Shown: positions 1 through 11,541, counted from the stretch's first letter. The stretch: DNA of 64,000 nt from Phellopilus nigrolimitatus (GCA_021029095.1 JAJOHG010000057.1:1-64000); one strand, 5' to 3'. The notes: generated by a model from the sequence alone, not told the origin. A program made the numbers and translations.

Positions 1-146
1 CGTCAGTTAAGACAAGCGGAATAAAGTTATAGCGGGGACGGGCTGGAAGAAATTTGACAAACAAAGTTTATTATGTTCCCTTTGAATCTTTCATATAGTC
101 TTCTGCGAAGACCGTCTCCTGATATACAGGACATGGGAGCTGAATA

Positions 147-488
147 TCAGTAAGTTCCGCTTGGCACCATCCAATCCATCTGGCGAATAAATCGTTGGAG
201 CAAAAGTATCTCCAACTTCCCAGTTCTCTTTTGTAATTCTGGCACACTTTTTAAAGAACGAATTAAACAGAAATTGAAGAGATATACATCGCTCAATTCC
301 TTGATAGCGACCAAGGATAAAGAACCTTGAAATACATCACTGTAAGCCTTCACTAGAGCGAGGCTACGATTGAGCGCGACCGTGTGCCACGTAAAACCGA
401 TCGTCGGATGAGCGGTCAAAGACATTTTGTCTTGGAGCGAGTCCGTGAGGTCTGTCGCCTTAGAAAAGACGTCGATACTATGAGTCAT
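147..488 (-). CDS. uncharacterised ORF, possible exon of a gene of unknown function
   Basis: An open frame of 113 codons on the minus strand. I do not recognise the protein. Its composition is ordinary rather than low-complexity (alternating hydrophobic and charged residues, e.g. LALVKAYSDVF and LLLQRFIRQMDWM), which is why I list it and not the overlapping plus-strand frame. No membrane segment, signal peptide or known motif is visible. It lies about 1.2 kb downstream of the first kinase gene on the same strand and could be a small independent gene or one exon of a gene leaving the window on the left. Low confidence. Confidence 0.25.
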   Translation of the reverse strand: MTHSIDVFSKATDLTDSLQDKMSLTAHPTIGFTWHTVALNRSLALVKAYSDVFQGSLSLVAIKELSDVYLFNFCLIRSLKSVPELQKRTGKLEILLLQRFIRQMDWMVPSGTY

Positions 489-1703
489 CGCCGCCGGATT
501 GGAATCAGAGAGAGGGTGTTAAGCAAGGAGACAACGACAACTGTCGTCGAGTACGAGGTCTTTAGGCCCCACGACTCAAGAGCAAGCACTCCTAGAATAG
601 TTTCAGCACGGCGAGCACTGCACGCAGACACAGCAAGGCAGGGAGAAGACACTGGTTTCAAGAAGAGTACATCGTCTCATGATAATCACAAGATGTCAGA
701 ATTTAGCGCTCGTGGGTTACGGTTTCAATGCTGTTATCGCGCGAAAGGAAGGTTCCTTTTATTGAGTTCGTTGATGCGTGTCGGCGGCGGATCCAACGCG
801 GGTTTTTAGAGGACCATGTACGCGGCAGTTTGGTCAGGAGATTGATAATATTATAACCCTAACATACTGCTATTAGGAAACTTGTTCACGTCTACGTCTT
901 TTCGGTTCCTAGCATGTGGGAACAACACGTGACTTGAAAATGCCCTAAGTTAGTCATATTTGATAGAAAGGATGATACATGTATTCGCCATTTGGCGTCG
1001 AGCCTGATCACTAGCTTAGGTGAGATATCGAGTTTTTGATACAGCTTATCATATGAGTATAGATTCTTTTCCTCGATGTGTTAGAGCAGGAAGTAAAACC
1101 GCTTTTGCGGCTTCACCTTCGGCCAACCTTGGCGAGATTCCCTTTCCTTGGCCTACGACGACGCCACTCCCTTTTCAAGATGACATGATGTCAGTTGGAA
1201 AAGAAATATAAGTATAGTATGAATGACTTAACTGTACAAAACGGAAACATAGCCACCGACTTGCTTAAACCAGTTGCCACAGGCTACGGTATGCCAATGG
1301 AATTGGCTGCGTAGCCCGCGGACATTCAATCGGTTCAAGAAAATGGGAAGATATGGTACATTGGAACCAATATTCTCCTTTTCTGTGACTGTATTGGACA
1401 GTTTTCAATTTAGGATCAAAATGGGAGCTGACCTAAAATCGAGTAAGCTTGCTTCGCAGCCTCTTCTTGTGCGGACTTGTATGTCATCCCGGCGGCACTG
1501 CCAATCACATCATTATCGACTTTTGGAAGTTATTTTCAACCACTTATCAACAAAGAAATGGAGCAAGCTCACTCGATATTGTAGCCAACCACGTACGCGC
1601 ATGGTCTGGGCCAATAGAGTCACGTCGTAGCAGCAGTTTTCTAGGCTGGTTGTTTGCAGAAAGGTGATTATTGAGTGCTGTCATGTATGCTGTTCATCAG
1701 ATG
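489..1703. other. no supported gene
   Basis: Short open frames occur on both strands (for example 384-809, 1020-1211 and 1274-1630 on the plus strand), but none shows a recognisable domain or a convincing exon-intron pattern. I see no repeat or RNA gene here. Confidence 0.4.
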
Positions 1704-2030
1704 TCAGCAGTGACATAGTAGGATTGACCGGACGAAAGATTTCCCACACATTGTTGGGTTGTCGAAGGCTTTACTTCGTTGCCCATTTTCTTTGTTTATT
1801 ATTGAATATGATTGAGATTCCGCATAATCGTCACAGACGGAAGACTCTGGAGAGGAACCGCCACCACCATTGGCATCGGGAAAAAAATCAGCGACATCGA
1901 TGTAATCTTCTGTAGGACTTGGTGACAGGGATAAAGCTTCTATGCTCTCCAATAACTCGTCTTCAAGCGGGTGGGCACGAGGAGTCAGAGACGAGTCCTC
2001 CGAGCCGTTTTCGCATTCAGGTCTATCCGC
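1704..2030 (-). CDS. possible acidic C-terminal tail exon of kinase 1
   Basis: An open frame reading ESIEALSLSPSPTEDY and then a glycine- and serine-rich stretch follows the kinase frame on the same strand. A splice from about 2089 (GT) to the AG just above 2030 would fuse it in frame to the end of the kinase. Agaricomycete TKL-like kinases often have disordered tails, and kinase 2 has a comparable Ser/Pro-rich tail at 4448-4930. This is inference from reading frame and position; without the splice the kinase simply ends at 2085. Confidence 0.35.
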   Translation of the reverse strand, partial: ADRPECENGSEDSSLTPRAHPLEDELLESIEALSLSPSPTEDYIDVADFFPDANGGGGSSPESSVCDDYAESQSYSIINKENGQRSKAFDNPTMCGKSFVRSILLCHC

Positions 2031-2084
2031 TAATTTTGGTTCTCTGCAAGGTTTTCGGATAAGAATCGAGCATCTAAGCTGGAA

Positions 2085-3203
2085 CTAATGACTTATATCT
2101 TGCCTTAATTCTTCCAATACTGTTTCTGCGTCAGGGCGATCAGAAGGGTCTTGGGCCCAGCATTTCGCGCAAATCTCCATGAGCGGCTGCTCGAATTCAA
2201 GCCAGTGGTCATGCAAAACACCGGGAAATTCCGGAAGCACGCCTGCCACAATAGCCATCATGACAGAGTATTCTCCCCGCTTGTCGTAGAACGGATGTTC
2301 TCCCGAAAGAAGTTCCTGCATAATCTTAGGAAGATAGCAGAGACAAAATCGCAGACTCGCACCAAGAAAGTCATGGCCAAAGACCAGATATCGGATGCTT
2401 TCGAGCGCCTGGCACTCACTTCGGAACCAGAGGCTGTTGGGTTCTCTTCAAGAAGCTCACGAGCCATCCACCTAAGAGTTCCAGAAGGCTTTGATACCGA
2501 AGAGTCTTGTCCAGATACTTTCGATAATCCAAAATCTGATAGCATCGGCACGCCATCTTCAGAGACGAGAATATTCCCCTTCATTGAATAGATGAATATT
2601 GAGTTTCTTCAAGTCTGCGGACTACTAACCCCACGCAAATCTCCGTGGATCACACCTTTCTGGTGCATATGTTTCAGACCACTCGAAATGCCTTGTAGCT
2701 TTGGCAAATCCACGGACAACAGGTTAGCAGCGAAACAGCGTGGTAGCATATAGACAGGACCCACGATACTCCAAAAGTCGACATCCGGGTTTTCCTCAAG
2801 GTACTGGTTAATATCACCGTTCTCTTGCCAGACAGACATAAAACAAGGCTGAAGACTTGGTCCTGTCAAAGTCGTATAACATATCCCCGCCAGCTCAAGC
2901 ACGTTAGGATGCGACCCCAATTCTAACCACGAGTTCAATTCAAAGTTAAAATTCTAAAATGGAGGTCAAGAATAAGCACGAATAGCAACAATGTCTATGA
3001 ATATGGATACTTTCCTTCCTGAGCTCTATGTCGTCTGCATGGAGAAAATATCGAAGAGCTTTCACTGCGAACTTCTTTTTCCCGATGGACGCACGATAGA
3101 CATCTGAGAAACCTCCACCGCTTGCTCGCTCGAAGTCGGATTGGTGGAAGAATGGCGAATAGTCGATGAGATAAGATGGTATATCGAAGGCGACGGTAGC
3201 CAT
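2085..3203 (-). CDS. TKL-like protein kinase 1
   Basis: Protein serine/threonine/tyrosine kinase of the expanded mushroom TKL-like type; substrate unknown. The chosen start (3203) gives MATVAFDIPSYL. In order, across about five exons: glycine loop GGGFSDVYRA, beta-3 lysine in FAVKALR, helix C region, catalytic loop HGDLRG then N in GNILVSEDG, DFG in LSDFGLSKV, the APE-like MARELLEEN, and the C-lobe DIWSLAMTF and DPSDRPDAETVLEEL. The HRD arginine is replaced by glycine, but the catalytic D, the N and DFG are kept. An intron falls exactly between DLRG and NIL, as in kinase 2. The frame can stop at 2085; alternatively an intron near 2031-2088 would join an acidic, serine-rich tail ending at 1704. 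The ORFs at 3291-3503 upstream might be an extra N-terminal exon. Function is sure at family level only. Confidence 0.75.
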
Positions 3204-4447
3204 GAATGGAGACTCGAGCTGCTACTGCGCACACTGGAATGATCCCGAGCCTTGCAACAGTAAGAGGACCAAGCACGACTACGAGTATCTTTAGCTCAGA
3301 GCGGGGTCTTGTGCGAGCTCGTCCGAGATTCGAAGCCTTCTGAGATATCTGTATTGGGAGGTTCTAACCTGACAGAATGAATGGCGGCCTCGAGTTGCGT
3401 TGAATCCTGTGACACAGGACCAAGTCGACAGACAAATCATCACAAGACTTCGAAGAAGATAAGCACAGCAAGTATCTATTTCTATCTGGCAAACCTTTTC
3501 CATGTGGACAGTGCCGATAAGAAAACAAGAAAGTAGTAGTTGAGCATTTACATTAGGTGTACTTGGGCGTGATATTTTGTTGACAAGGCAGTGTGATACC
3601 TACTCGACTCTTTTTCTGGATGATCGGCAATTGATCGGCATTTTGGATGGCGCAAACCCTGTTATGTAAGAAGTCTTGATGTACATGTACATAGAAGTCC
3701 GCTCTAACGAGCGAAAAGTACTGCGCGACATGATTGTGCTGCTACTTTGAATTTCAGAAGTATCATATGGATACGTCATAAAAACACCCCCTGAGCATCA
3801 GAGACTCAGTCTAAGGCGAGCGTCCTGTCGAGCTTCCTTCTTGTTCGCCCCTGTCCCTTGCGAAATGATCCTTCCACACCCTGAATATAGTAATATCAGT
3901 ATAGGTCATGTATGAAGAAGTGCGACTAATCAATTCACTCGATAAGATGCAGTTCCATGTCGGATTATGAGGAGGACCGTCAACTTTGAAGATTTCCTCA
4001 AGGCGTTCTGTTACTCCTGTATCGGCAGGACTAAAGCTAGGGGTCGGGCATTGCGTAACGGAAGGTCGGGGTAACCCGCCTTTAGAAGAAGAAAAACCAC
4101 ACACACACACATGTTAAATTGGAATAAAAACAAGAACCAGAACCACGCACGAAGCTTAGCGAGCACTATTCTAGAGGCTTCGACGTACGCCTCAGTTTTC
4201 CGCCTTCCAGATGCCTTCGCAATTTCTTCGTCATTCACTAGATCATTTATAAGAATGCAATTACCTCCAGTTGAATAAAAATGTGCTAGCACGATTTGCG
4301 CACTTACAGTAGCAAATGACATTCCAGCTATATTGCTCGGCAGGTCCAAAAGCTCTATAAACTGTTTTAAAGGCACCTTTCAGTCCATCTCTGGCTAGTA
4401 AATTATCTAATTCAACTATAAAGAAGAAGAAAAAACATGAGTGCAGT
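3204..4447 (-). other. intergenic region with weak minus-strand ORFs
   Basis: Open frames at 3291-3503, 3811-4110 and 4011-4376 on the minus strand may be exons of a small gene or upstream exons of kinase 1. The frame at 4011-4376 starts MPLKQFIELLDLPSNIAG and later runs into a strongly hydrophobic, intron-like stretch. A short CA dinucleotide run lies near 4097-4110. Nothing here is recognised. Confidence 0.3.
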
Positions 4448-7400
4448 TCATTCTCTTAGAGTAGCGACAATACTACCTCCAGGACAAATAACAGGAGAAA
4501 AATTCGCATGAGTTTTCGGTTTGTCAGTTTGGCCAGGAGACAAACTCGGTGTGTACAAAGGGCAGGGACGTAAACTTTCAGTAAGCTCTGGGCTCTGACT
4601 GTCAGCTTGAAGTGAAAGTGAATGAGACGGGTTTGACGCTCTGTCTCGTGTTTCTGACCCCGCATAGGAGCCGAGATTTTGCTTCGAACTGACGGTCGGA
4701 GTCGCCATTTCTTGAGGACTTTCAACGAAGATAGCGGAGTCACTTTTACCATTCGAGAAGGACAAATTGAGATTTCTCAGATGCTCCGAGAACTTGATCG
4801 TGGCTGTCTTATCATTCATGTAATCCCCTGCAGTAGATGGTCCTGGAGATTCCAAGAATGGCTGCGGTTTTGCTGCGGGAGTAAATTCGTAACTCGAGTG
4901 CGTTGTCGAAGACATAACGCGGCCGTTCATCTTCCTGTACGCATATCATATTATAAACAAAGTTAGACAGGATAAATAGATGATGGCACTTGCTTGATTA
5001 TAGGGACGATTTCAGCCATTAGAGGACGATGATACGGCTCCAAGTTTAAGCAACGAGAAGTCAGTTCGCGCAGGGGCTTTTCAAGCTTTTCCCAAGTACG
5101 ATGCTGAGCAGACCCGAACTGAGGAAGAGTCCCAGCACCTATCTTGTGGATGATACTTGGTTCGAGATTGTCGTCATGGTACGGAACGTTTCCTGTCAAA
5201 ATTTCCTTTTTTAAAGTGCAGAATCTCAGTCGGGATATAAGAGGTTACGCGGTGCCTCACTTACTTGAATAACCATCCCGAAAGACCATGAATCCCATGC
5301 CCACGAGCGACGAGCATCGGACCCGTGAAATTTTCCGTCTTGATGCTTGAAGAATTCGTACGGCATATAGCGAGAATTCCCTTTCGCTTCAGTTGAGACC
5401 ATGACACCCATTCCACTGTCAATTTTTCCAATTCCGAAGTCAGACACAAGAGGGTCGCCGTTGTCGGACACAAGAATATTTGCCTATTCATTTGACGGTC
5501 GTTACTGGACAAAATAGTGGACTTAGACTTGAAATAGTGATGATCATCGATGATCATCGATGATCACTAGTGATCACTAGTGATCACTGGTGAAAACCAA
5601 GTCTAAGAGCTATTCATCGATGATCACTAGTGATCACTAGTGATCGTCGATGAATGGGCACTTGGTTTTCATCGTTCACTAGTGATCACTAGTGATCATT
5701 AATGAATGGGGACTTGGGTTCATTGTTCATCAGTGATCATCAATGAATGTCGTGCTTTGACTTGAGTGTTCACCAGTCATCAATGAACAGTGAAATTCTA
5801 TCTATTCAAGTCTAATAAAAAGCCTCATAAATGAGCAATGATCGGTGAATGGACTTGACTGGCGTTCACCATTCACCAATGAGTGGTGAATGCCTCAAAT
5901 CCGAGATCATCCGACAAAAAGACTATAATTTAATAACTAGTAGTAACACAGCCGCAAACTGTGATCGACGTTCTGCTTCGTCCTGTTACGCGATATCGGG
6001 CGGACACTCGCCCTCGTTCCCACGCTCTCGTCCAACCCAGCTCCTGAGGTTTCGAAACAATCTCCCCGTCTCGTCTGCACAGTCCATCATGTCCGGACGC
6101 AGCTTTGGAAGCAGGCGCATAACGCTGCGCATGCGTCGACTACGACGGCCTAAGTTTGTCCGACACCTCGTCGCTCGTGAGCTTGGACGAATACAAGAAC
6201 CGCAATAGCAGCGGCTCTTCGCTGTCTCTTTCGTTCGGATCGGCGGCGCACACCAAGCCGGAGGATGATAGCGTCACTGTCAGCTCGAGGGACACCGGGT
6301 TACTCGTGCAAAAAATGAAGACAGTCATGAACGGCGGGAGCGGGTCGACAGTGCAGGACTTCCACATCTTGTACGGCTTGGAGTCTGAGTCTCATGCAAG
6401 CGCGTTCGATGGTACGTCCTTGGTGTCCAAATCTCTGTTTCGTTTTCTGCTTTGTTTTGTTTTGTTCTAACATCTAGAAAAAAGAGCGGTACCCCGCGGA
6501 TCCTTCTGCAGTTTTCGAGCGGCTGAAGTTGTCGAATCCTCCAAGTCCATCGAGCGAAATACGCAATGGCTGCGCAACCAGACAACCCGTGCCATCAATG
6601 GCATCATGACATCTGAGTCTGTCGTCTCCGATGGCGCCTCGCTTGCGCTGAGCAGGGACGATCTGGATGTGCAGAGCCCGTTTGACGGCGACCTCGCGGT
6701 CCAACAGGATAACGGCCATTACTGCTATGCGTACACCTCCGGAAGCTCGTCGTCCGCCGCATCCGCATCCGCTGCTCACGACGTCGCGGACTCGCGCGAC
6801 CCGAAACTACACTGGCTTGCGTCTCAGAAGACACTTGCGCAGCCCCAGTCTAAGTCCGGCTCGTCCGACTACCCCTCCCCCTCCTCGTCGTCGAATCGCC
6901 AATCCGCGTCCTCGTCGACCTCCGACCCTCTTCCACGCACCGCGGACACCCCACCCGAGGTCCGGCAGCTCGTGCCGCCCGCGTGCACGGACTTCTCCAC
7001 GTGCGGCATCCTGCTCGACGCGTTCCGCTATGTGCGCTCGACGTGCGGGGAGTGCACTCCGTGCCCACGCGCGAGTCCCGGTGCGAACGGGCACGCGAAC
7101 GGAAAGGGCAAGGCACGCACGGACGTCGTCGACGTTTCGATTCGACCCGGTCGCATACGCATCGCGCACACGGATGGCAAACCATCTCCTGCGTGCCTGC
7201 GCCCGCTGTCCACGCTCCCCTCCGCACCCTCCGCGTCTTCTGCGTCATCCTCGTCGATGGTCGCAGGCGACGTCGGGTACGAGCTCTGCCCAGGCTGCTT
7301 CGAGACGGCCGGCGTGTCGCTTCCATTGCGCAATTTGCGAGTCGGTGGATATATGCTCGAACTGCGAGGTTGCTGGCTTGCCTGGAAACCTAGGTGCTGA

Positions 7401-10400
7401 TGATGGTGGTCACAGTACCTCCTACATCATGATCAAGGTAAATCCCCTCGACAGATAAAGTTTCTGACCAGACTGACCAACTCATCTCACCGAAGATCCC
7501 CATCCCCTTAAGTTCGAACAAAGTGCAGACAGCGAGCAGGCGCGCGCGGCAGCTATGGACCAGCCGCGACTTACTGTACGTACAGCACACACCCAGCGGA
7601 TGCGTGCATGCGGACTCGCTTCGGGAGGCCGACGCAGTCACCATCATCGGGTCCGGCTCGAAACATGCGCGCGGCGGGCGCTGTGACCACAAGGCGCTCG
7701 ACCACCGCATTGCGTGCAAGGGGTGCAATCAGTGCATCATCGGCGTGCGGTTCCGATGTGCGACGTGCCCTGCGACGAAGACCCAGTCGTAGAGCTTGGT
7801 GCGTTCTCTCGATATCTGCAGAATGATGCGGGTCTTGACTGGAATTGTTCTTCGTTCTTTGTACTGCACCCGTTCAGTGCGCCAACTGCGAGCAGCGGTC
7901 GTATCTTCTTCACGACCCAATGCATATTTATTTTAAGCTACTGCAGCCCGTGGACCGTCCAATTGAACCGCAATTTGCTATTCTGCCTATTCTGTACGTC
8001 CCCATCGCATTTCCTTCAGATATCATGCTTCGTAAATTAACATCTGTTCGCGGATGTCAGGTACAGGCAGCCGACAGGTCCAGCAGGTCGACTCAATTCC
8101 TCTCATCCCAAAGGTCCGTACGCCCTTCCATGTCCGGAAAACCCGTCCCTTTTTCCGACGTATTTGCATCTGCTCTCCCAGCTTATCTCGCGGCGCTTTA
8201 CCACAACACGGCGCTGTGTGACCACTGCATGGACCGCATCAAGGGCGAGTGGTTCCGTTTTGTGTACTGCGCGAAGGATCTCTGCAATGTGTGCGAAAAC
8301 TTGAATGCGCACGCGCACGATCGCACCCATTTCTTCTATGTTTTCAAGGCGCCTGTGAATACTTTGTTCTCTTGTGCTTTAAGTTTTTGTGTCTCTAATT
8401 CTTACAACTCGGTTTATTGTATTTTAGGTGGATATACAGATCTTCAGGTGAGAATAAATGTCTCTGTGTCACGTTTTACCTGACCGTCCGTTGCTTCGCA
8501 AGATCGTCGCAGAGTTGGATAATCCGGAAGGGAGTCCACCGGTACTGAGCTATCCCGTGTATTACTCGTAATGTCACTTCTATACGCTATCATTTTATTG
8601 TCAATTTAGCATTTAGCATCACATATATTCTGCCTTTGTTCTCCTGTACTTCCAGTGCTTGTTGTATAAGTAGTGGATGCATTTCAAAATTTCTTGAAAG
8701 ATTTATGGGTTGGTTCAGAGTGCGAAAACGCGTAAACAAGACATAGTAACACGTCGTGGGGCGCTCTAAGTTATGTTTACAGGATTGGGTGTTCAATTTG
8801 GAAAAGAAATCTAGACAGCGGTTTGTTCAAGAGTGACTACGCCCTATACTTGATCTACATGCCGAACTGCATATAGGTCTTCCACCTGTAGTAGTTGTTC
8901 ATATCTCTCTGTTCCTCATCATCCTGAGCCTGCCCCTCCAGGTGGACTTGATTAACCGGAGTCCAGCCTTCCCGCGGTTCGCGTACAATGATGGCTTCGG
9001 GGCTACCGCCTACGCAACGGACATCAAACATGGAGAGGTCGTCCACGAACAGTTTGGGGAGAACCTCTTTGGCATGCTTCCACGTTGACTATGTGTCCGT
9101 CAGTCATGATGGCCACGAGTAAAGCAAGACTCGTCGGGAAGCGCGGGGACGTTTCCACTCTGTGCGTCGAATAGAGTAAGCTCGCGCAGCCATGCGCCCT
9201 TGCGGTCGAGGACCGTGAGGCGCTCCGTCACGAGCTCAGAATCCCATGGCATGCACGAAGGCCGTCCGCCAAAACGCATGTCGCGGAGGTGAAGCTTGAA
9301 CTTTCGAAAAAGGAACTGCGCGCACAAGGCATTGAAAGCCCTGTAGACTTTTGTCTGCGGCACCTGAATATAGTTGTATATATGCTCAGTGGGCTCACCT
9401 TGAAGCTTCCAGTAGATATCAATCAGAATGCTGTGCAGTCTGCACTCGCCTTGGATAAGCGTCTACCCTATGACGTACCGCCGACTGCAGCTTTGGAACA
9501 ATGTGTCATAGGGATGTCGGGTCTGGTCGGAAAGGAGAATATTTGTAATAAAACTGGCCTTTCACGTCGTTTCATCCATCATCAATGAACGATGAATGAG
9601 GATTTGACTTGTAAAAATCATTACTCATTGATGATCATCAATGATCATCAATGAGTAGTCATCACTAATGATCACTAGTGATCAATAAAAACATAACTTT
9701 TTTCATTGATGATCATTGATGACTAGTGAATTCCAAGTCTCCATTCATCGATGATCATCGATGATCACTAGTGATCACTAGTGATCATCGATGAATAGCC
9801 TTTGGACTTGGTTTTCACCAGTGATCACTAGTGATCATCGATGATCATCGATGATCATCGATGAATTTCCCAAGTCAAAGTCCAAAATCCCCAAGTCCAA
9901 TGTTTTTTGTCCGATAGCGACCGTCATATATTCAACCGGTAAGCAGAGTCAATACGTCACAGCCTATGCAGACGCACGCCGCGAAGATCCATATGAATGA
10001 TGTCATTGTCGTGTAAGTAACCGACGGCCATCGCGATGCACTCAAGCTTAAAAAATATAGTTAGTATAACGATACGCTCTACAATGACTGCGACATACCA
10101 TATGGAGGAGATCTACATCTGGCCTGGTGCGTACATATTCAATAATAGTCCCATTTTTCTGCCACGGAGATACGAATGAGGGAATTTCCCGCTCAAATTG
10201 GAAGTAGCAAATTCCATCCAAAGGAAGAATGTACGGGTGCTTGAGGGGAAACCAGAGATTGAATTCACGTTGAGCCAACTATGGGACAGTTAGCGCCAGA
10301 AACATATGAATAGATATAAAGCCACACATCAACATTACTTGGTTTGTTCCATGTACGTCGAAGTACCTTGATCGCTTTCTCCTTTCCATGTACTTCGCAT

Positions 10401-10534
10401 TTAAAAACAGAGGAAAAGCCACCAGAGCCTGTTGGGTGTTCATCAATCCCTGTCAGCTGAGACATATAGTCATAAGCGAAAGGAAACTTGGAAGGGCAGA
10501 CGCTGAGGCCCATTTCCGAGTGGTTTTTTATCAT
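4448..10534 (-). CDS. TKL-like protein kinase 2, split by a 4.4 kb element inside an intron
   Basis: A second protein kinase, paralogous to kinase 1. The N-lobe is encoded at 10534-9978: glycine loop GSGGFSSVF, beta-3 lysine in KAIKVLR, hinge region SPWQKNGTI, and a catalytic loop IIHMDLRG in which M replaces the HRD arginine. The C-lobe resumes at 5483: ANILVSDNGDP, DFG in VSDFGIGKI, then WAWDSWSFGMVIQ, TGNVPYHDD and RCLNLEPYHRPLM. A Ser/Pro-rich tail follows at 4930-4448. The break lies in the intron between DLRG and ANIL, at the same place as an intron of about 50 bases in kinase 1. The intron now runs from 9977 to 5484 because a TIR element (5491-9928) sits in it. Its splice sites GTGCGT and AATAG are still present, so splicing may or may not succeed. 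Open frames upstream (10470-10901) could be additional exons. Confidence 0.7.
5530..5890. repeat. left subterminal palindrome array of the 4.4 kb element
   Basis: Repeated, partly degenerate copies of TGATCATCGATGATCA, ACTAGTGATC and ATCATCGATGAATG, broken by short spacers containing ACTTGGTTTTCA-type words. The mirrored array is at 9560-9890. Such clusters near TIRs often serve as transposase-binding or hairpin-forming sites; that role is inference. Confidence 0.8.
6090..8570 (+). pseudogene. ZZ-type zinc-finger protein gene with an in-frame stop, carried by the TIR element
   Basis: Several exons read as a protein with ZZ-like zinc fingers. A Ser-rich N-terminal part (6606-7300) is followed by CAICESVDICSNCEVAGLPG, then an exon joined after MIK with CDHKALDHRIACKGCNQC and VRFRCATC. 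A third finger follows as CANCEQRSYLLHDPMH and a fourth as CDHCMDRIKGEWFRF..CAKDLCNVCE. ZZ fingers bind zinc and mediate protein contacts, often with ubiquitin-like or N-terminal ligands; the role here is unknown. Between ATCPATKTQS and SLCANCE the frame holds a single TAG at 7790-7792, where relatives usually have an aromatic residue; splicing at 7799 restores the same frame. I could not find a clean start codon: the first exon opens after 6122 without an ATG, so an extra 5' exon beginning at 6090 is possible. The frame can end near 8570 (YPVYYS). Probably a captured host gene in decay. Confidence 0.6.
8855..9540 (-). other. minus-strand coding-like fragment inside the TIR element
   Basis: Two adjoining open frames read ELVTERLTVLDRKGAWLREL and, after a possible short intron near 9075-9100, DDLSMFDVRCVGGSPEAII, ending at 8855. 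The texture is that of a real globular protein, perhaps the C-terminal part of a larger host gene. I do not recognise the family. It faces the ZZ gene tail to tail and would be a second piece of host DNA carried by the element. Confidence 0.35.
9560..9890. repeat. right subterminal palindrome array of the 4.4 kb element
   Basis: Same palindromic words as the left array (GATGATCATCGATGATC, ACTAGTGATCACTAGTGATC), in inverted arrangement relative to the left end, followed by a GACTTGGGGATTTTGGACTT-like spacer (read on the minus strand) and the right TIR. Confidence 0.8.
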
Positions 10535-11541
10535 TGGCGGTGGTCAAGTCATCCTTTATAACATCTGCGGAGAGAACTGCGACGGCCACATTAGACAAGA
10601 AGACAGCAAGAAACTGCGCAGTTACGTTTGAAAACAGTAGTGCGACGGCTCGTTTGATCCCGTAAAAGCCTAGAAGACAAAGCACCTTCTCAGTGTAATC
10701 CTACTTCGAGAAAAGAAATGATTTCGGCACCGGGAATGGCAGAGCACAAATTTGAATTCGCTTGCAGGAGTATTTCATTTGAGAGGTTTTGCCGTGAATG
10801 GTCCACATAAACCGAGGCTCCGAAGAAGCAGAAGAATAAGGAGCTAAGAATCGAATGTTCAGCCAGTAGGTGCTAGAATAAGCAGTGCCCACAGCCGACA
10901 ACTGTGTCGCGGAGTTAGAAGGTCAACCATTTCTACTGACAGTACTTGGATGCATTCGGTGTATGAATTAGAGAAAGTCCTAGAAAGCCTGCGAAGGGCT
11001 GTCAACTAAATCAGGGGCCGCTTCGATTGCGTCAGGGTTAAGGCCAACAAGCCTAGGACTTGGAAAAGAGAATCGAGCTCTATTAGCTAGTTGTCTTGCG
11101 CATTTCCTTTTTATCTATTCACCAGGCTGTGGTCAGCATCCACGAAGTAAATCTAGAACTTTCATGGTCTGGCTGTGGCTTTTTCATACAGGCTGTGGAT
11201 CGAGCGCAGTCAACAGGCTGGTCCCGAAAGGCTTTCCAGCATGAGAACCGTCTTTATGGAAAGAACGCTTACCTCATGATCATTTCTCGGCGTCGCTGCT
11301 TTGCAATAACAGTGAGTTCTCTATTGAGTAGAATGCTTCGTATCAAGAATGTAATTTCTTCTGGTTGAAAGATGTCGATATGAAAAACAAAATGCTTTAA
11401 ATAAGTTGCTTTCTCTCTCGAATATGGAGCGGATTCTAGATAACTCAAAACCATATGTCAAAAAAATTGTCAGACAAAGAAATCAATTTATGGAAGTCCC
11501 TCAGATAATGCGATGGGTATACCTAAGTATGTAATGAATGG
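10535..11541. other. no clearly supported gene
   Basis: Minus-strand frames at 10470-10685 and 10701-10901 might be upstream exons of kinase 2, but no motif proves it. 10902-11541 shows only short frames on both strands and no repeats that I can see. Confidence 0.3.

Larger units (their letters stand above)
5491..9928. mobile_element. gene-carrying TIR DNA element inserted in the kinase 2 intron
   Basis: The left end reads TTTGACGGTCGTTACTGGAC and the right end, reverse-complemented, TATGACGGTCGCTATCGGAC, giving imperfect terminal inverted repeats of about 23 bases. The hexamer TATTCA flanks both sides (5485-5490 and 9929-9934) and is the probable target duplication. Removing the element plus one TATTCA leaves a 50-base intron with GT..AG ends, the usual size here. 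Inside each end is a 330-350 base array of short palindromes (TGATCATCGATGATCA and ACTAGTGATC). The middle carries a ZZ zinc-finger gene (6090-8570, plus) and other minus-strand coding-like sequence (8855-9540). No transposase is recognisable, so the element is presumably non-autonomous. I cannot assign it to a superfamily. Confidence 0.8.

Noticed and set aside
384..809. Plus-strand frame of 141 codons
   Set aside because: Arg/Ser-rich shadow overlapping the more protein-like minus-strand frame; no domain.
5530..5890. CRISPR-like array of short palindromic units
   Set aside because: No constant-length spacers, the host is a eukaryote, and the array is mirrored at the other end of a TIR element.
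6667..7458. Overlapping frames in three phases over the ZZ gene (6667, 6850, 6983)
   Set aside because: GC-rich coding DNA leaves all frames open; only the phase giving the Ser-rich part and then, after a phase change by splicing, the zinc-finger cysteines makes sense.
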